In this document: one piece after another, positions 35,506-44,199 of the stretch
Numbering within the stretch: the stretch's first letter is position 1
How the letters are laid out: the number at the start of each line of letters is the position of its first letter
Source: Parabacteroides hominis
GTDB taxonomy: Bacteria > Bacteroidota > Bacteroidia > Bacteroidales > Tannerellaceae
Length of the DNA stretch: 64,000 bases
Reading direction: 5' to 3'
NCBI RefSeq assembly: GCF_014287585.1
Contig: NZ_JACOOJ010000009.1
Span: 62,001 to 126,000, forward strand
Made by a program: the position numbers and the translations under genes
Notes under the pieces: model-generated
The model's database searches: none
What the model saw: only the letters and a program-made list of their open reading frames with translations
What the model was told of the DNA's origin: nothing

Positions 35506-36903
35506 ATGAATACATTATTCGACAAAATTTGGGATTCCCACGTGGTGACGATGATCGAAGAGGGACCCACACAGCTTTACATCGACAGGTTGTACTGTCA
35601 TGAAGTGACCAGTCCGCAGGCTTTTGCCGGCATGCGGGAACGTGGTTTGAAACCGCTTCGCCCGGAACGTATCTATTGTATGCCGGATCATAACACCCCG
35701 ACACACGATCAGGATAAACCGATCGAAGATCCTGTCTCGAAGAATCAGGTCGACACGCTGGCAAAGAACGCTGCCGATTTCGGTCTGACTCATTATGGAA
35801 TGATGGATGAACGGAACGGCATCATCCATGTGGTAGGCCCGGAACGCGGTCTGACCTTGCCGGGAATGACTATCGTTTGCGGCGACTCGCATACTTCCAC
35901 GCACGGAGCGGTCGGAGCGGTTGCCTTCGGTATCGGAACCAGCGAAGTGGAGATGGTGATGGCTTCGCAGTGCATCTTGCAGGCAAAACCGAAAACCATG
36001 CGCATCCGTGTGGAAGGCAATTTGGGAAAAGGGGTGACGGCAAAGGATGTCGCTCTCTATATCATGTCGAAAGTAACGACCAGCGGCGCCACCGGCTATT
36101 TCATAGAATATGGAGGTTCGGCTATCCGCAGCCTGACGATGGAAGGCCGCCTGACCTTGTGCAACCTGTCTATCGAAATGGGAGCACGCGGAGGGATGAT
36201 CGCTCCCGACGAAACAACCTTTGCTTATCTCAAGGGACGTGAAAACGCTCCGGTGGGTGAAGAATGGGATAAAGCCGTCGCTTATTGGAAAACGTTGAAG
36301 AGCGGTGATGACGCCGTGTTTGATAAAGAAATCCTGTTTGATGCAGCCGATATCGAGCCGATGTTGACCTACGGAACCAACCCAGGTATGGGCATGGGTG
36401 TCACCGGACATATTCCGACTGTCGAAGGCATGGGTGAAGTGGCTAAAACTTCCTTTATGAAATCAATGGAGTATATGGGCTTCGAACCGGGCGAATCGTT
36501 GTTAGGCAAGAAGATCGACTATGTATTCTTAGGCTCTTGCACCAATGGACGTATCGAGGATTTCCGCGCTTTCGCTTCTATCGTAAAAGGAAAAAAGAAA
36601 GCGGAAGGCGTAACGGTATGGCTGGTTCCCGGTTCCTGGATGGTAGACGCGCAGATCCGCGAAGAAGGTCTGGACAAGATATTTGAAGAAGCTGGTTTCC
36701 AATTGCGTCAACCGGGATGTTCGGCTTGTCTGGCGATGAACGATGATAAGATTCCGGCTGGCAAATATTCGGTTTCGACAAGTAACCGTAACTTCGAAGG
36801 ACGTCAGGGACCGGGCGCACGCACGATTCTGGCCGGACCGTTGGTTGCCGCCGCTGCCGCCGTAACGGGCGAGATTACCGATCCGCGAACATTAATCGGA
36901 TAA
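35506..36903 (+). CDS. leuC: Isopropylmalate isomerase large subunit
   Basis: 465 aa, aconitase family. Active-site segments include [11 protein letters not shown], and the Fe-S ligands appear in [13 protein letters not shown] and [11 protein letters not shown]. It forms a heterodimer with LeuD, encoded 36 bp downstream. The same enzyme can also act on citramalate when a citramalate synthase is present. Confidence 0.97.
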   Translation: MNTLFDKIWDSHVVTMIEEGPTQLYIDRLYCHEVTSPQAFAGMRERGLKPLRPERIYCMPDHNTPTHDQDKPIEDPVSKNQVDTLAKNAADFGLTHYGMMDERNGIIHVVGPERGLTLPGMTIVCGDSHTSTHGAVGAVAFGIGTSEVEMVMASQCILQAKPKTMRIRVEGNLGKGVTAKDVALYIMSKVTTSGATGYFIEYGGSAIRSLTMEGRLTLCNLSIEMGARGGMIAPDETTFAYLKGRENAPVGEEWDKAVAYWKTLKSGDDAVFDKEILFDAADIEPMLTYGTNPGMGMGVTGHIPTVEGMGEVAKTSFMKSMEYMGFEPGESLLGKKIDYVFLGSCTNGRIEDFRAFASIVKGKKKAEGVTVWLVPGSWMVDAQIREEGLDKIFEEAGFQLRQPGCSACLAMNDDKIPAGKYSVSTSNRNFEGRQGPGARTILAGPLVAAAAAVTGEITDPRTLIG

Positions 36904-36939
36904 TGTAAGTTGTATTAAAACGATAAATAAGATAAAGAG

Positions 36940-37536
36940 ATGAAACAGAAATTCAATATCATAACATCAACCTGTGTCCCTCTTCCTTTGGAGAATGTGG
37001 ATACGGACCAGATTATCCCGGCCCGCTTTCTGAAAGCGACCGACAAGAAAGGGTTCGGCGAAAACCTGTTCCGTGACTGGCGGTATGACAAGCAAGGTAA
37101 CAAAATCGAATCGTTTGTCTTGAACGATCCGACCTACAGCGGCCAGATACTGGTGGCAGGAAAGAACTTCGGTTCGGGTTCCAGCCGCGAACATGCTGCC
37201 TGGGCGATTGCCGACTATGGTTTCCGGGTTGTTGTTTCCAGTTTCTTTGCCGACATCCACAAAAACAACGAACTGAACAACTTCGTCCTTCCGGTTGTCG
37301 TAAGCGAACCGTTCCTGGCCGAGCTTTTCGACTCTATCTATGCCGATCCTGCAACAGAAGTCGAGGTCAATCTGCCCGCCCAAACCATCACCAACAAGGC
37401 TACCGGTAAGAGCGAGCACTTCGACATCAACGCCTATAAAAAGGATTGCTTAGTAAATGGCCTCGACGACATTGACTACCTGTTATCCAACAAAGCAAAG
37501 ATCGAAGCATTCGAAGGGGGACGCAATAATAAATAA
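36940..37536 (+). CDS. leuD: Isopropylmalate isomerase small subunit
   Basis: 198 aa, swivelling domain of the aconitase fold. Typical segments are [33 protein letters not shown] and [13 protein letters not shown]. Partner of LeuC. It is followed by 141 bp that contain a copy of the ATCCGTG inverted-repeat element before the next synthase gene. Confidence 0.97.
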   Translation: MKQKFNIITSTCVPLPLENVDTDQIIPARFLKATDKKGFGENLFRDWRYDKQGNKIESFVLNDPTYSGQILVAGKNFGSGSSREHAAWAIADYGFRVVVSSFFADIHKNNELNNFVLPVVVSEPFLAELFDSIYADPATEVEVNLPAQTITNKATGKSEHFDINAYKKDCLVNGLDDIDYLLSNKAKIEAFEGGRNNK

Positions 37537-37554
37537 TGATAAATGATGATTTAT

Positions 37555-37637
37555 TTTAGGCACGGAATACACGGATTAACACGTTTTTTGTTTTAAATCG
37601 ATATATTATCCGCGAAATCCGCGTAATCCGTGCCTAA
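37555..37637. repeat. Long inverted-repeat element built of ATCCGTG units (copy 2)
   Basis: The left part (TTAGGCACGGAATACACGG, from 37556) and right part (ending CGTAATCCGTGCCTAA, to 37637) form an imperfect inverted repeat with about 28-nt arms. They share sequence with the element at 24759-24846. It sits inside the leu operon between leuD and the next synthase gene, where a transcript hairpin could separate expression levels. Confidence 0.75.
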
Positions 37638-37677
37638 TCATTGTACGACAAATCATCTTTATGTGATATAAATAATT

Positions 37678-39186
37678 ATGATAGAAATAATGGATACCAC
37701 CCTGCGTGACGGGGAACAGACATCAGGGGTTTCCTTTGCGGCGCATGAGAAGCTGAGTATTGCACAGGCATTGCTCGACCTGGGCGTGAACCGTCTGGAG
37801 ATCGCTTCCGCGCGTGTCTCGGACGGTGAATTTGAGGCCGTGAAGCGCGTGGCTTCCTGGGCGGAACGTACCGGAAACCTGCAAAAGCTCGAAGTGCTCG
37901 GCTTTGTAGATGGCAACGTCTCGCTCGACTGGATCGAAGCAGCCGGATGCCGTGTGGTAAACCTGCTCTGCAAAGGTTCTTACAAGCATGTGACGGAACA
38001 GCTTCGCAAAACTCCCGAACAGCATTTTGCCGATATACGTTCCGTCATCAACCTGGCGACCGAACGGGGGATCGCCGTGAACGTCTATCTGGAAGACTGG
38101 TCGAACGGTATCAAGAACTCGCCTGAATATGTCTTTCAGGCAGTCGATTCGCTTCGCGACCTACCGATCCGGCGTTTTATGCTGCCCGATACGCTCGGCA
38201 TCCTGAACCCCGGCAACACCTACGAGTATTGTAAGGAAATGGTTACGCGTTATCCGGACCTGAAGTTTGATTTCCATGCCCATAACGACTACGACCTGGC
38301 GGTAGCGAATGTCTACTCCGCTGTCCGTGCCGGCATAGAAGGGCTTCATACCACGTTGAACGGATTGGGGGAGCGTGCCGGGAATGCCCCGCTTAGCAGT
38401 GTGCTTGCCGTGCTGAAAGACCAGTTGGGAGTGGAGACAACGCTCAGGGAGGAGCGGATCAATTACGCCAGCCGCCTGGTGGAAACCTTCTCAGGTGTTC
38501 ATATCCCGCCCAACAAACCGATTATCGGGGAACATGTCTTTACGCAATGTGCCGGTGTCCATGCCGATGGCGACAGCAAAAACAATCTGTATTGCAATGA
38601 CCTGCTGCCCGAACGCTTCGGTCGTGTCCGCGAATATGCCCTCGGCAAGACATCCGGCAAAGCGAATATCCGCAAGAACCTCGAATCGTTAGGGATCGAT
38701 ATCGATGAAAACTCCATGCGTAAGGTTACCGAACGGATTATCGAACTGGGTGATAAGAAAGAAATGGTTACGACGGAGGATCTCCCGTATATCATCAGCG
38801 ATGTGCTCCATCACGATACGATGGCCGACCAGCGCATCCGTATACTGAATTATTCCCTGTCTTTGGCTCAAGGACTGAAACCGGTCGCTACCCTGAAGAT
38901 AGAGATCAATGGCGAAGCCTACCAGGAGTCGGCTTCCGGCGACGGACAGTACGACGCCTTCGTTCGTGCCCTGCGGAAGATCTATACCGATCTGGGGCGT
39001 CCTTTCCCGATGCTGACCAACTACTCCGTTTCCATACCGCCCGGCGGACGGACCGATGCCTTTGTGCAGACCATCATCAGCTGGAATTATGCAGGAGTGG
39101 ACTTTAAAACCCGCGGTCTCGATGCAGACCAGACAGAAGCTGCTATCAAGGCGACACTGAAGATGCTGAACAAGATAGAACAATAA
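37678..39186 (+). CDS. Citramalate synthase or second isopropylmalate synthase (HMGL family)
   Basis: 502 aa. TIM-barrel motifs [26 protein letters not shown] and NGLGERAGNAPL are present; the C-terminal regulatory domain covers about 385-500. It differs clearly from leuA: ARVSDGEFEAVKR replaces the [11 protein letters not shown] region. In Bacteroidales such genes sit beside leuABCD and are often called citramalate synthase. If so, pyruvate plus acetyl-CoA gives citramalate, which LeuCD and LeuB turn into 2-oxobutyrate for isoleucine without threonine deaminase. I cannot settle the substrate from sequence alone. No ilvA is seen in the window. Confidence 0.85.
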   Translation: MIEIMDTTLRDGEQTSGVSFAAHEKLSIAQALLDLGVNRLEIASARVSDGEFEAVKRVASWAERTGNLQKLEVLGFVDGNVSLDWIEAAGCRVVNLLCKGSYKHVTEQLRKTPEQHFADIRSVINLATERGIAVNVYLEDWSNGIKNSPEYVFQAVDSLRDLPIRRFMLPDTLGILNPGNTYEYCKEMVTRYPDLKFDFHAHNDYDLAVANVYSAVRAGIEGLHTTLNGLGERAGNAPLSSVLAVLKDQLGVETTLREERINYASRLVETFSGVHIPPNKPIIGEHVFTQCAGVHADGDSKNNLYCNDLLPERFGRVREYALGKTSGKANIRKNLESLGIDIDENSMRKVTERIIELGDKKEMVTTEDLPYIISDVLHHDTMADQRIRILNYSLSLAQGLKPVATLKIEINGEAYQESASGDGQYDAFVRALRKIYTDLGRPFPMLTNYSVSIPPGGRTDAFVQTIISWNYAGVDFKTRGLDADQTEAAIKATLKMLNKIEQ

Positions 39187-39305
39187 TAATGTACCGATGA
39201 ATTGATATGACGGTTATGCGATGAACCAATTCCTGTTTACGCAGGTTTCTTTTATAGGATAATTCATATATCAAAGATTTGGCTAATTAATAAATTATTG
39301 AAGTC

Positions 39306-39749
39306 ATGAAGAAGTTAACAATCGCGCTTGTTGCGCACGACAACCGGAAGGCTGACATGGTAGAATGGGCTGTTCACAATGCTGAATTTCTGTCCCATCA
39401 TCACATTGTATGTACCGGAACAACCGGAAATCTGGTTCGGAAGGCAATGGAAGAAAAAGGTGTTCCGGCGGATATCGCCTGCATGCATTCCGGCCCGCTG
39501 GGTGGAGATGCCGAAATTGCAGCGATGGTAGTACGGAAGGAAATAGACCTTGCCGTATTCCTGATCGACGACCTGAACCCGCAGCCGCACGAGGCCGATA
39601 TCCAAATGTTGCTTCGCCAGTGCCGTGTCCATAACGTGCCTATCGCTTGTAACCGGTATAGTGCCGACCTGATGATCACAAGTACGCTGTGGGATGATGA
39701 AAACTATGTCCCGACAGAACCTAAATACGTCTATTTTAAAAGAGAATAA
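39306..39749 (+). CDS. mgsA: Methylglyoxal synthase
   Basis: 147 aa. Family motifs: ALVAHDNRKADMVEW near the start, MHSGPLGGDAEIAAM with Asp68 (general base position), IDDLNPQPHEADIQ with His95 and Asp98, and VPIACN. It converts dihydroxyacetone phosphate to methylglyoxal, a phosphate-starvation bypass of glycolysis. It lies between the citramalate-type synthase and leuB, with a 17-bp gap to leuB, so it appears to be part of the leu transcript. That is unusual for a central-metabolism enzyme. Confidence 0.94.
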   Translation: MKKLTIALVAHDNRKADMVEWAVHNAEFLSHHHIVCTGTTGNLVRKAMEEKGVPADIACMHSGPLGGDAEIAAMVVRKEIDLAVFLIDDLNPQPHEADIQMLLRQCRVHNVPIACNRYSADLMITSTLWDDENYVPTEPKYVYFKRE

Positions 39750-39766
39750 TAACATAACAAACGAAT

Positions 39767-40828
39767 ATGAAATTGAATATTGCTGTACTTCCCGGAGACG
39801 GGATCGGTCCTGAAATCTCTGCACAAGGTGTGGATGTGATGAGTGCCGTTTGTAAGAAATTCGGACATGAAGTCCGTTATGAGTATGCTCTTTGCGGGGC
39901 TGATGCTATCGACAAGGTGGGAGACCCTTTCCCCGAAGAAACGTACCGGATTTGTAAAGAAGCGGATGCCGTCCTCTTCTCTGCCGTAGGCGATCCGAAG
40001 TTCGACAACGATCCGACAGCCAAGGTGCGCCCTGAACAGGGATTGCTGGCTATGCGTAAGAAACTGGGGTTGTTTGCGAATATCCGGCCCGTACAAACCT
40101 TTAAGTGCCTGCTGCATAAATCTCCGCTTCGTGCCGACTTGGTGGACGGTGCGGATTTCCTGTGTATCCGTGAACTGACGGGAGGCATGTATTTCGGGGA
40201 GAAATATCAGGATAACGATAAGGCCTACGATACCAATATGTATACACGCCCTGAGATCGAGCGCATCTTGAAAGTCGGTTTCGAATACGCCATGAAACGG
40301 AAGAAGCATCTGACGGTGGTCGATAAGGCGAATGTCCTGGCCTCTTCGCGCCTGTGGCGCCAGATCGCACAAGAGATGGCTCCTTCTTATCCGGAAGTTC
40401 AGACCGACTATATGTATGTCGACAATGCTGCCATGCGTATGATCCAGGAACCCAAATTCTTTGATGTCATGGTAACGGAAAATACGTTTGGCGATATCCT
40501 TACCGACGAAGGTTCTTGCATCAGCGGTTCTATGGGCTTGCTCCCTTCTGCTTCGACGGGCGAAAGCACTCCTGTATTCGAACCGATTCATGGTTCATGG
40601 CCGCAGGCTAAAGGATTGAATATCGCCAACCCGTTGGCACAGATCCTTTCGGTTGCCATGCTGTTCGAATATTTCGGTTGCAAGGCGGAAGGCGCTTTGA
40701 TCCGCGAGGCCGTGGATGCTTCTCTGGATGCTAATGTCCGTACCCCCGAAATCCAGGTGGAAGGCGGTGCAAGATATGGCACAAAAGAGGTCGGCGCATG
40801 GATTGTCGACTATATCGGGAAGAAGTAA
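39767..40828 (+). CDS. leuB: 3-isopropylmalate dehydrogenase
   Basis: 353 aa. Family motifs: [11 protein letters not shown], the substrate-binding [25 protein letters not shown], and the metal/NAD site [14 protein letters not shown]. It oxidises and decarboxylates 3-isopropylmalate with NAD+, and by extension 3-methylmalate if citramalate is made. Last gene of the leu operon. Confidence 0.97.
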   Translation: MKLNIAVLPGDGIGPEISAQGVDVMSAVCKKFGHEVRYEYALCGADAIDKVGDPFPEETYRICKEADAVLFSAVGDPKFDNDPTAKVRPEQGLLAMRKKLGLFANIRPVQTFKCLLHKSPLRADLVDGADFLCIRELTGGMYFGEKYQDNDKAYDTNMYTRPEIERILKVGFEYAMKRKKHLTVVDKANVLASSRLWRQIAQEMAPSYPEVQTDYMYVDNAAMRMIQEPKFFDVMVTENTFGDILTDEGSCISGSMGLLPSASTGESTPVFEPIHGSWPQAKGLNIANPLAQILSVAMLFEYFGCKAEGALIREAVDASLDANVRTPEIQVEGGARYGTKEVGAWIVDYIGKK

Positions 40829-40840
40829 TTGCTGGAGAAA

Positions 40841-40877
40841 CGGAAGTGTGTCAAAAATACCAAATGGCACACTTCCG
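40841..40877. terminator. Hairpin after leuB, shared with convergent gene
   Basis: CGGAAGTGTG (40841-40850) pairs perfectly with CACACTTCCG (40868-40877), with a 17-nt AT-rich loop. The stem is strong but a T tract is lacking on both sides. It lies between the convergent leuB and acyltransferase genes. Confidence 0.6.
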
Positions 40878-40887
40878 ATAAATATGG

Positions 40888-41961
40888 TTATCCGATTATG
40901 TATTTGCTCTTCGGAAGATAGGAGAGGGCTTTGATTACTAAATAAGAAGTAATGAAAGTACAGATTGCGATTACCGGAATCTTGATCATGGCACTGTCGA
41001 ACAGATTATTCAACAAGTCATAGAACAGGTTCAGCAACATGATATGTACCAGGTAAATCCCATAGCTTTTAATCGATATATCCGTAACTGACTTTCCGCA
41101 GGCTGAATCCGGGTTCTTGATCCGGATATTCTTGATCAACAGAAAAATGCCCGTTGCCACCATTGCTACGTTGATAGTCTCGTATCCCCAGGTGATTTCC
41201 AGTTGCGGGACGTATTCGGCTGTCGATAACCGTTCGTGGAAACCATACCAGGTGATGAAATAGCCCACTGCCAATAAAGCGATGCCGACCGGCAGGTTCC
41301 AACTTTTCCGTTCCGAAGCATATGTCCGCAGATAATAAGCTAATACCATATATCCCAGCAGCCCGGAGAAATAGTATAACATCGGAGTCCCGTTCCAGAA
41401 ACATTCCCCTAATATATCCGGAAATACCAGATGGATATAAGGCACGCACAAAGTAAACGCCCATATCCCAAGATATAGCTCGATGCTCTTTCGCGAAGCC
41501 GTTTTTAACCAAGGCGAAATGATAGGAGCGAAGAGATACAGTCCCATCAGCATATATACGTACCACAGATGCCCCACTTGTGTCCCGAAGTTTACCGGGA
41601 TTTTGAGGATATTCATACAGGCGGTTGCAAAGTCCGCTTGTCCTCGGAAGAACTGATAGAAAGAATAAGCGATGCACCAGAATATAAAAGGTATGACTAC
41701 ACGCGTGAAGCGTTTGCGGAAGAATTGTGCCGGCTCGTCTTTTACCGGAAGAAGAAAATATCCGGTCAGCATCACGAACAGAGGAACAGCCGAGCGGCAG
41801 ACCGAGTTATAAAGGTCTACCCAAAAAGCATTCTCCCCTTTTATCACGTCCCCGACAGGGCCGATATAATAAAACTCTCCGGTGTGTACCTGGATTACCA
41901 TGTAGCAGGCCAGTACCCGCAGTACATCGAGCGCAAAATTGCGTTTAGTGTCTTTCTGCAT
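40888..41961 (-). CDS. Acyltransferase 3 family membrane protein
   Basis: 357 aa, about ten membrane helices. The start RNFALDVLRVLACYMVIQVH is the family signature with the catalytic histidine (H22 here). Other family marks are PLFVMLTGYFLLP and GHLWYVYMLMGLYLFAPII. Such proteins O-acylate cell-surface sugars or related substrates; the target is unknown. Encoded alone and convergent with leuB. Confidence 0.9.
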   Translation of the reverse strand: MQKDTKRNFALDVLRVLACYMVIQVHTGEFYYIGPVGDVIKGENAFWVDLYNSVCRSAVPLFVMLTGYFLLPVKDEPAQFFRKRFTRVVIPFIFWCIAYSFYQFFRGQADFATACMNILKIPVNFGTQVGHLWYVYMLMGLYLFAPIISPWLKTASRKSIELYLGIWAFTLCVPYIHLVFPDILGECFWNGTPMLYYFSGLLGYMVLAYYLRTYASERKSWNLPVGIALLAVGYFITWYGFHERLSTAEYVPQLEITWGYETINVAMVATGIFLLIKNIRIKNPDSACGKSVTDISIKSYGIYLVHIMLLNLFYDLLNNLFDSAMIKIPVIAICTFITSYLVIKALSYLPKSKYIIG

Positions 41962-42004
41962 AATAAGTAAGATGATTTAAGTATGTTAGAAAATATTTGT
42001 TAGC

Positions 42005-42829
42005 TTATTGTTGGGCGAGTTTCATCAATTCCTTGATTACTTCCTTATTATATCCCATTGATTCGGCTTTCTTGAAATCGAGGGCTGCCCGTTCCTTTTC
42101 GTATTGTGCCAGCTTGATCTTGCCTCTCAGCACATAGAGGTTGGCTGTCGGTTCGCTTTCGGTAAAGACCTTTTCTATATCCGCCATTGCCCGTGCGTTC
42201 TTTCCCATCATAAAATACAGGTCCGCCCGTCCTTCGTAGAGAACCCAGTCGCGGGGCATTTCGCTGATCAGGTAGTTGAATATCCGTTCGCTTTCGTCAT
42301 AGTTCCCGCGCATCTTTTCCAGGATGGCATGGCCGAGGCGGGCGCGGACCGACTTCTCGTTTACTTCCAGGATCTTGTCGAAGTCCTGTTCCGCCCACAT
42401 ATAATTTTGTAACTGGATGTAGAGCAATCCGCGGCAATAGAGCGCTTCCTGATGTTCCGGATCTTCAATCAACAGCGTGTTATAGTCGTTCAATGCCTTT
42501 TCTGTTTCTCCCAGTTCGGTATAAAGGGAAGCCCGGTTTTCGAGAATGGTGATATTCTTTGTATGTCCGCTTAATGCGGAAGTGTAGGAGATAAGCGCGT
42601 CCTGCAACTTCCCCTGCCGGCGTTGTATGGTTCCGAGATTCGTGAGCAGGGCATAGTTCAGCGGGTTAGCGGGTTTTTTGCGCATGGCCGCTTTCAGGCT
42701 CTCTTCTGCGGACACCAAGTCGCCTTTATCTACGAAGTCGTAGCTCTTCTCTATTAATTCTTCGTATGATTGTGCAAAGCCATTCCCCATAAAAAGGAAC
42801 ACCCCTATAATAATCAAGAAAGTCCTCAT
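42005..42829 (-). CDS. Exported TPR-repeat protein
   Basis: 274 aa. Signal peptide about 1-19 (FLIIIGVFLFMGNGFAQ). The rest consists of six to seven TPR-like helix pairs, for example NYALLTNLGTIQRRQGKLQDA, ENRASLYTELGETEKALNDY and GRADLYFMMGKNARAMADIE. Probably a periplasmic protein-interaction scaffold; no partner can be inferred. Confidence 0.88.
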   Translation of the reverse strand: MRTFLIIIGVFLFMGNGFAQSYEELIEKSYDFVDKGDLVSAEESLKAAMRKKPANPLNYALLTNLGTIQRRQGKLQDALISYTSALSGHTKNITILENRASLYTELGETEKALNDYNTLLIEDPEHQEALYCRGLLYIQLQNYMWAEQDFDKILEVNEKSVRARLGHAILEKMRGNYDESERIFNYLISEMPRDWVLYEGRADLYFMMGKNARAMADIEKVFTESEPTANLYVLRGKIKLAQYEKERAALDFKKAESMGYNKEVIKELMKLAQQ

Positions 42830-42863
42830 TCTCTATCGTTTATATCTGTTATCTGACCGGTTG

Positions 42864-42871
42864 CAAAACTA
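42864..42871 (-). promoter_or_regulatory. Promoter -7 element for the TPR gene
   Basis: The minus strand reads TAGTTTTG (complement of 42864-42871), 35 bp before the TPR protein ATG. Confidence 0.45.
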
Positions 42872-42910
42872 CATAATAAAATCGGTTCTTCATTCGAATA
42901 AAAAAACTTT

Positions 42911-42918
42911 ATACCTTT
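42911..42918 (+). promoter_or_regulatory. Promoter -7 element for the MscS gene
   Basis: TACCTTTG matches TAnnTTTG 75 bp upstream of the ATG at 42993. No clear TTTG at the -33 position. Confidence 0.45.
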
Positions 42919-42992
42919 GCTACAATTTCTAATACTTTTGGAACGGATAAGTGTTATGTAACAAATATGAATTTCCATAAATATAAATAATT

Positions 42993-43832
42993 ATGATAGT
43001 AACAGCAATTGACCTTTCACATGGCCTGGAAGGTATTTTGAATTCCCTGATGACGCAAGGTGCGACATTGGGATGGACGCTTATCAAGGCGTTTTTGGTT
43101 TTTATAGTCGGGCGTCTCCTGATTAACCTGGTGAATAAACTGATAAAGCGGGTTTTGCTGAAGCGTGATATCGAGCCTTCGGTAAAGACTTTTGTCGGGA
43201 GTCTGGTAAATGTTGTCCTGACAATTTTATTGATCATTTCGGTTGTCGGTGCGTTGGGAGTACAGACGACTTCGTTTGCAGCCCTGCTGGCTTCTGCCGG
43301 TGTCGCTGTCGGTATGGCGTTGAGCGGTAATCTGGCGAACTTCGCGGGCGGATTGATTATTCTTTTGTTCAAGCCTTTCAAGGTCGGTGACTATGTTGAG
43401 GTACAGGGTACGGGCGGTACGGTGAAGGAAATCCAGATTTTCCACACGATCCTGGCGACACCCGATAATAAAATGGTGTATATCCCGAACGGCTCGTTGA
43501 GTAGTGGAGCGGTTACGAACTTCAGCCGGCAGGCTACCCGCCGCGTGGATTGGACGTTCGGCGTCGATTATGGCGAAGATTATGATAAAGTAAAGGCGGT
43601 GATCGAAACGATTCTTGCCCGCGACTCCCGCATTTTGACTGATCCGGCTCCTTTCATCGCCTTGCACGCGTTGGCTGACAGCAGTGTGAATATTGTTGTC
43701 CGTGTATGGGTGGAAAGCTCGGATTATTGGGATGTTTATTTCGGAATCAATCAGGCGGTTTATGCAACATTTAATGAAAAAGGCATCAACTTCCCGTTCC
43801 CGCAACTTACTGTGCATCGGGCTGATAACTGA
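42993..43832 (+). CDS. MscS-type mechanosensitive channel
   Basis: 279 aa, the compact MscS size. Three membrane helices lie near residues 25-45, 68-90 and 95-125; the third contains the pore motif ASAGVAVGMALSGNLANFAGG. The cytoplasmic beta domain (GDYVEVQGTGGTVKEIQIF; YIPNGSLSSGAVTNFS) and the C-terminal alpha/beta domain (VRVWVESSDYWDVYFGINQAV) follow. It releases solutes during osmotic down-shock. Confidence 0.95.
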   Translation: MIVTAIDLSHGLEGILNSLMTQGATLGWTLIKAFLVFIVGRLLINLVNKLIKRVLLKRDIEPSVKTFVGSLVNVVLTILLIISVVGALGVQTTSFAALLASAGVAVGMALSGNLANFAGGLIILLFKPFKVGDYVEVQGTGGTVKEIQIFHTILATPDNKMVYIPNGSLSSGAVTNFSRQATRRVDWTFGVDYGEDYDKVKAVIETILARDSRILTDPAPFIALHALADSSVNIVVRVWVESSDYWDVYFGINQAVYATFNEKGINFPFPQLTVHRADN

Positions 43833-43920
43833 TTTGTCCTGAAAAGAAAAGGATTCGTTCAATAATCGGCAGGTTTTGTAAGGAGTCCTTTTGAAGGATA
43901 GAACTTTAAACAAAAAGATT

Positions 43921-44063
43921 TATCTTTGTCAATCATTATAATAATTAACAAAGAAAATATAAGTATAAGATATTAAGAACTTTATTTCATTACTTTAGTA
44001 TTATTATTTGATTATAAGAGAAAATGATTCCCGGCTCGTCACTTTGGTGGCGAGCCTTTTTTT
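43921..44063 (+). ncRNA. Possible small RNA between mscS and the DUF6383 gene
   Basis: TATCTTTG at 43921-43928 could drive a transcript ending at the strong terminator at 44033-44063. The roughly 130 nt between contain no convincing ORF (AT-rich, several stops in each frame). The alternative is that the terminator simply ends a long mscS 3' untranslated region. Support is limited to this promoter-terminator pair. Confidence 0.25.
44033..44063 (+). terminator. Rho-independent terminator
   Basis: A 10-bp stem runs from GGCTCGTCAC (44033-44042) to GTGGCGAGCC (44047-44056) with a TTTG tetraloop and seven T residues. It is 200 bp downstream of mscS. Confidence 0.85.
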
Positions 44064-44154
44064 ATTATAGCATGGATAATGGCGTTTTTGTACATTATGT
44101 CCGGACGTAAGTATCTTTTATAGTTGATTATAACTTTGTGAAATTGAACTTTTC

Positions 44155-44162
44155 TATCTTTG
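44155..44162 (+). promoter_or_regulatory. Promoter -7 element for the DUF6383 protein gene
   Basis: TATCTTTG, 37 bp before ATG 44200. TTTG at 44135-44138 is 16 bp upstream, slightly closer than usual. Confidence 0.5.
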
Positions 44163-44199
44163 CCTCTGTTAAAGGACTGAATAATTAAACAATTTGCAT

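Noticed and set aside
44024..44110. 28-codon frame over the terminator upstream of the DUF6383 gene
   Set aside because: It is made of terminator sequence, and translation would disrupt the terminator; no ribosome-binding context.
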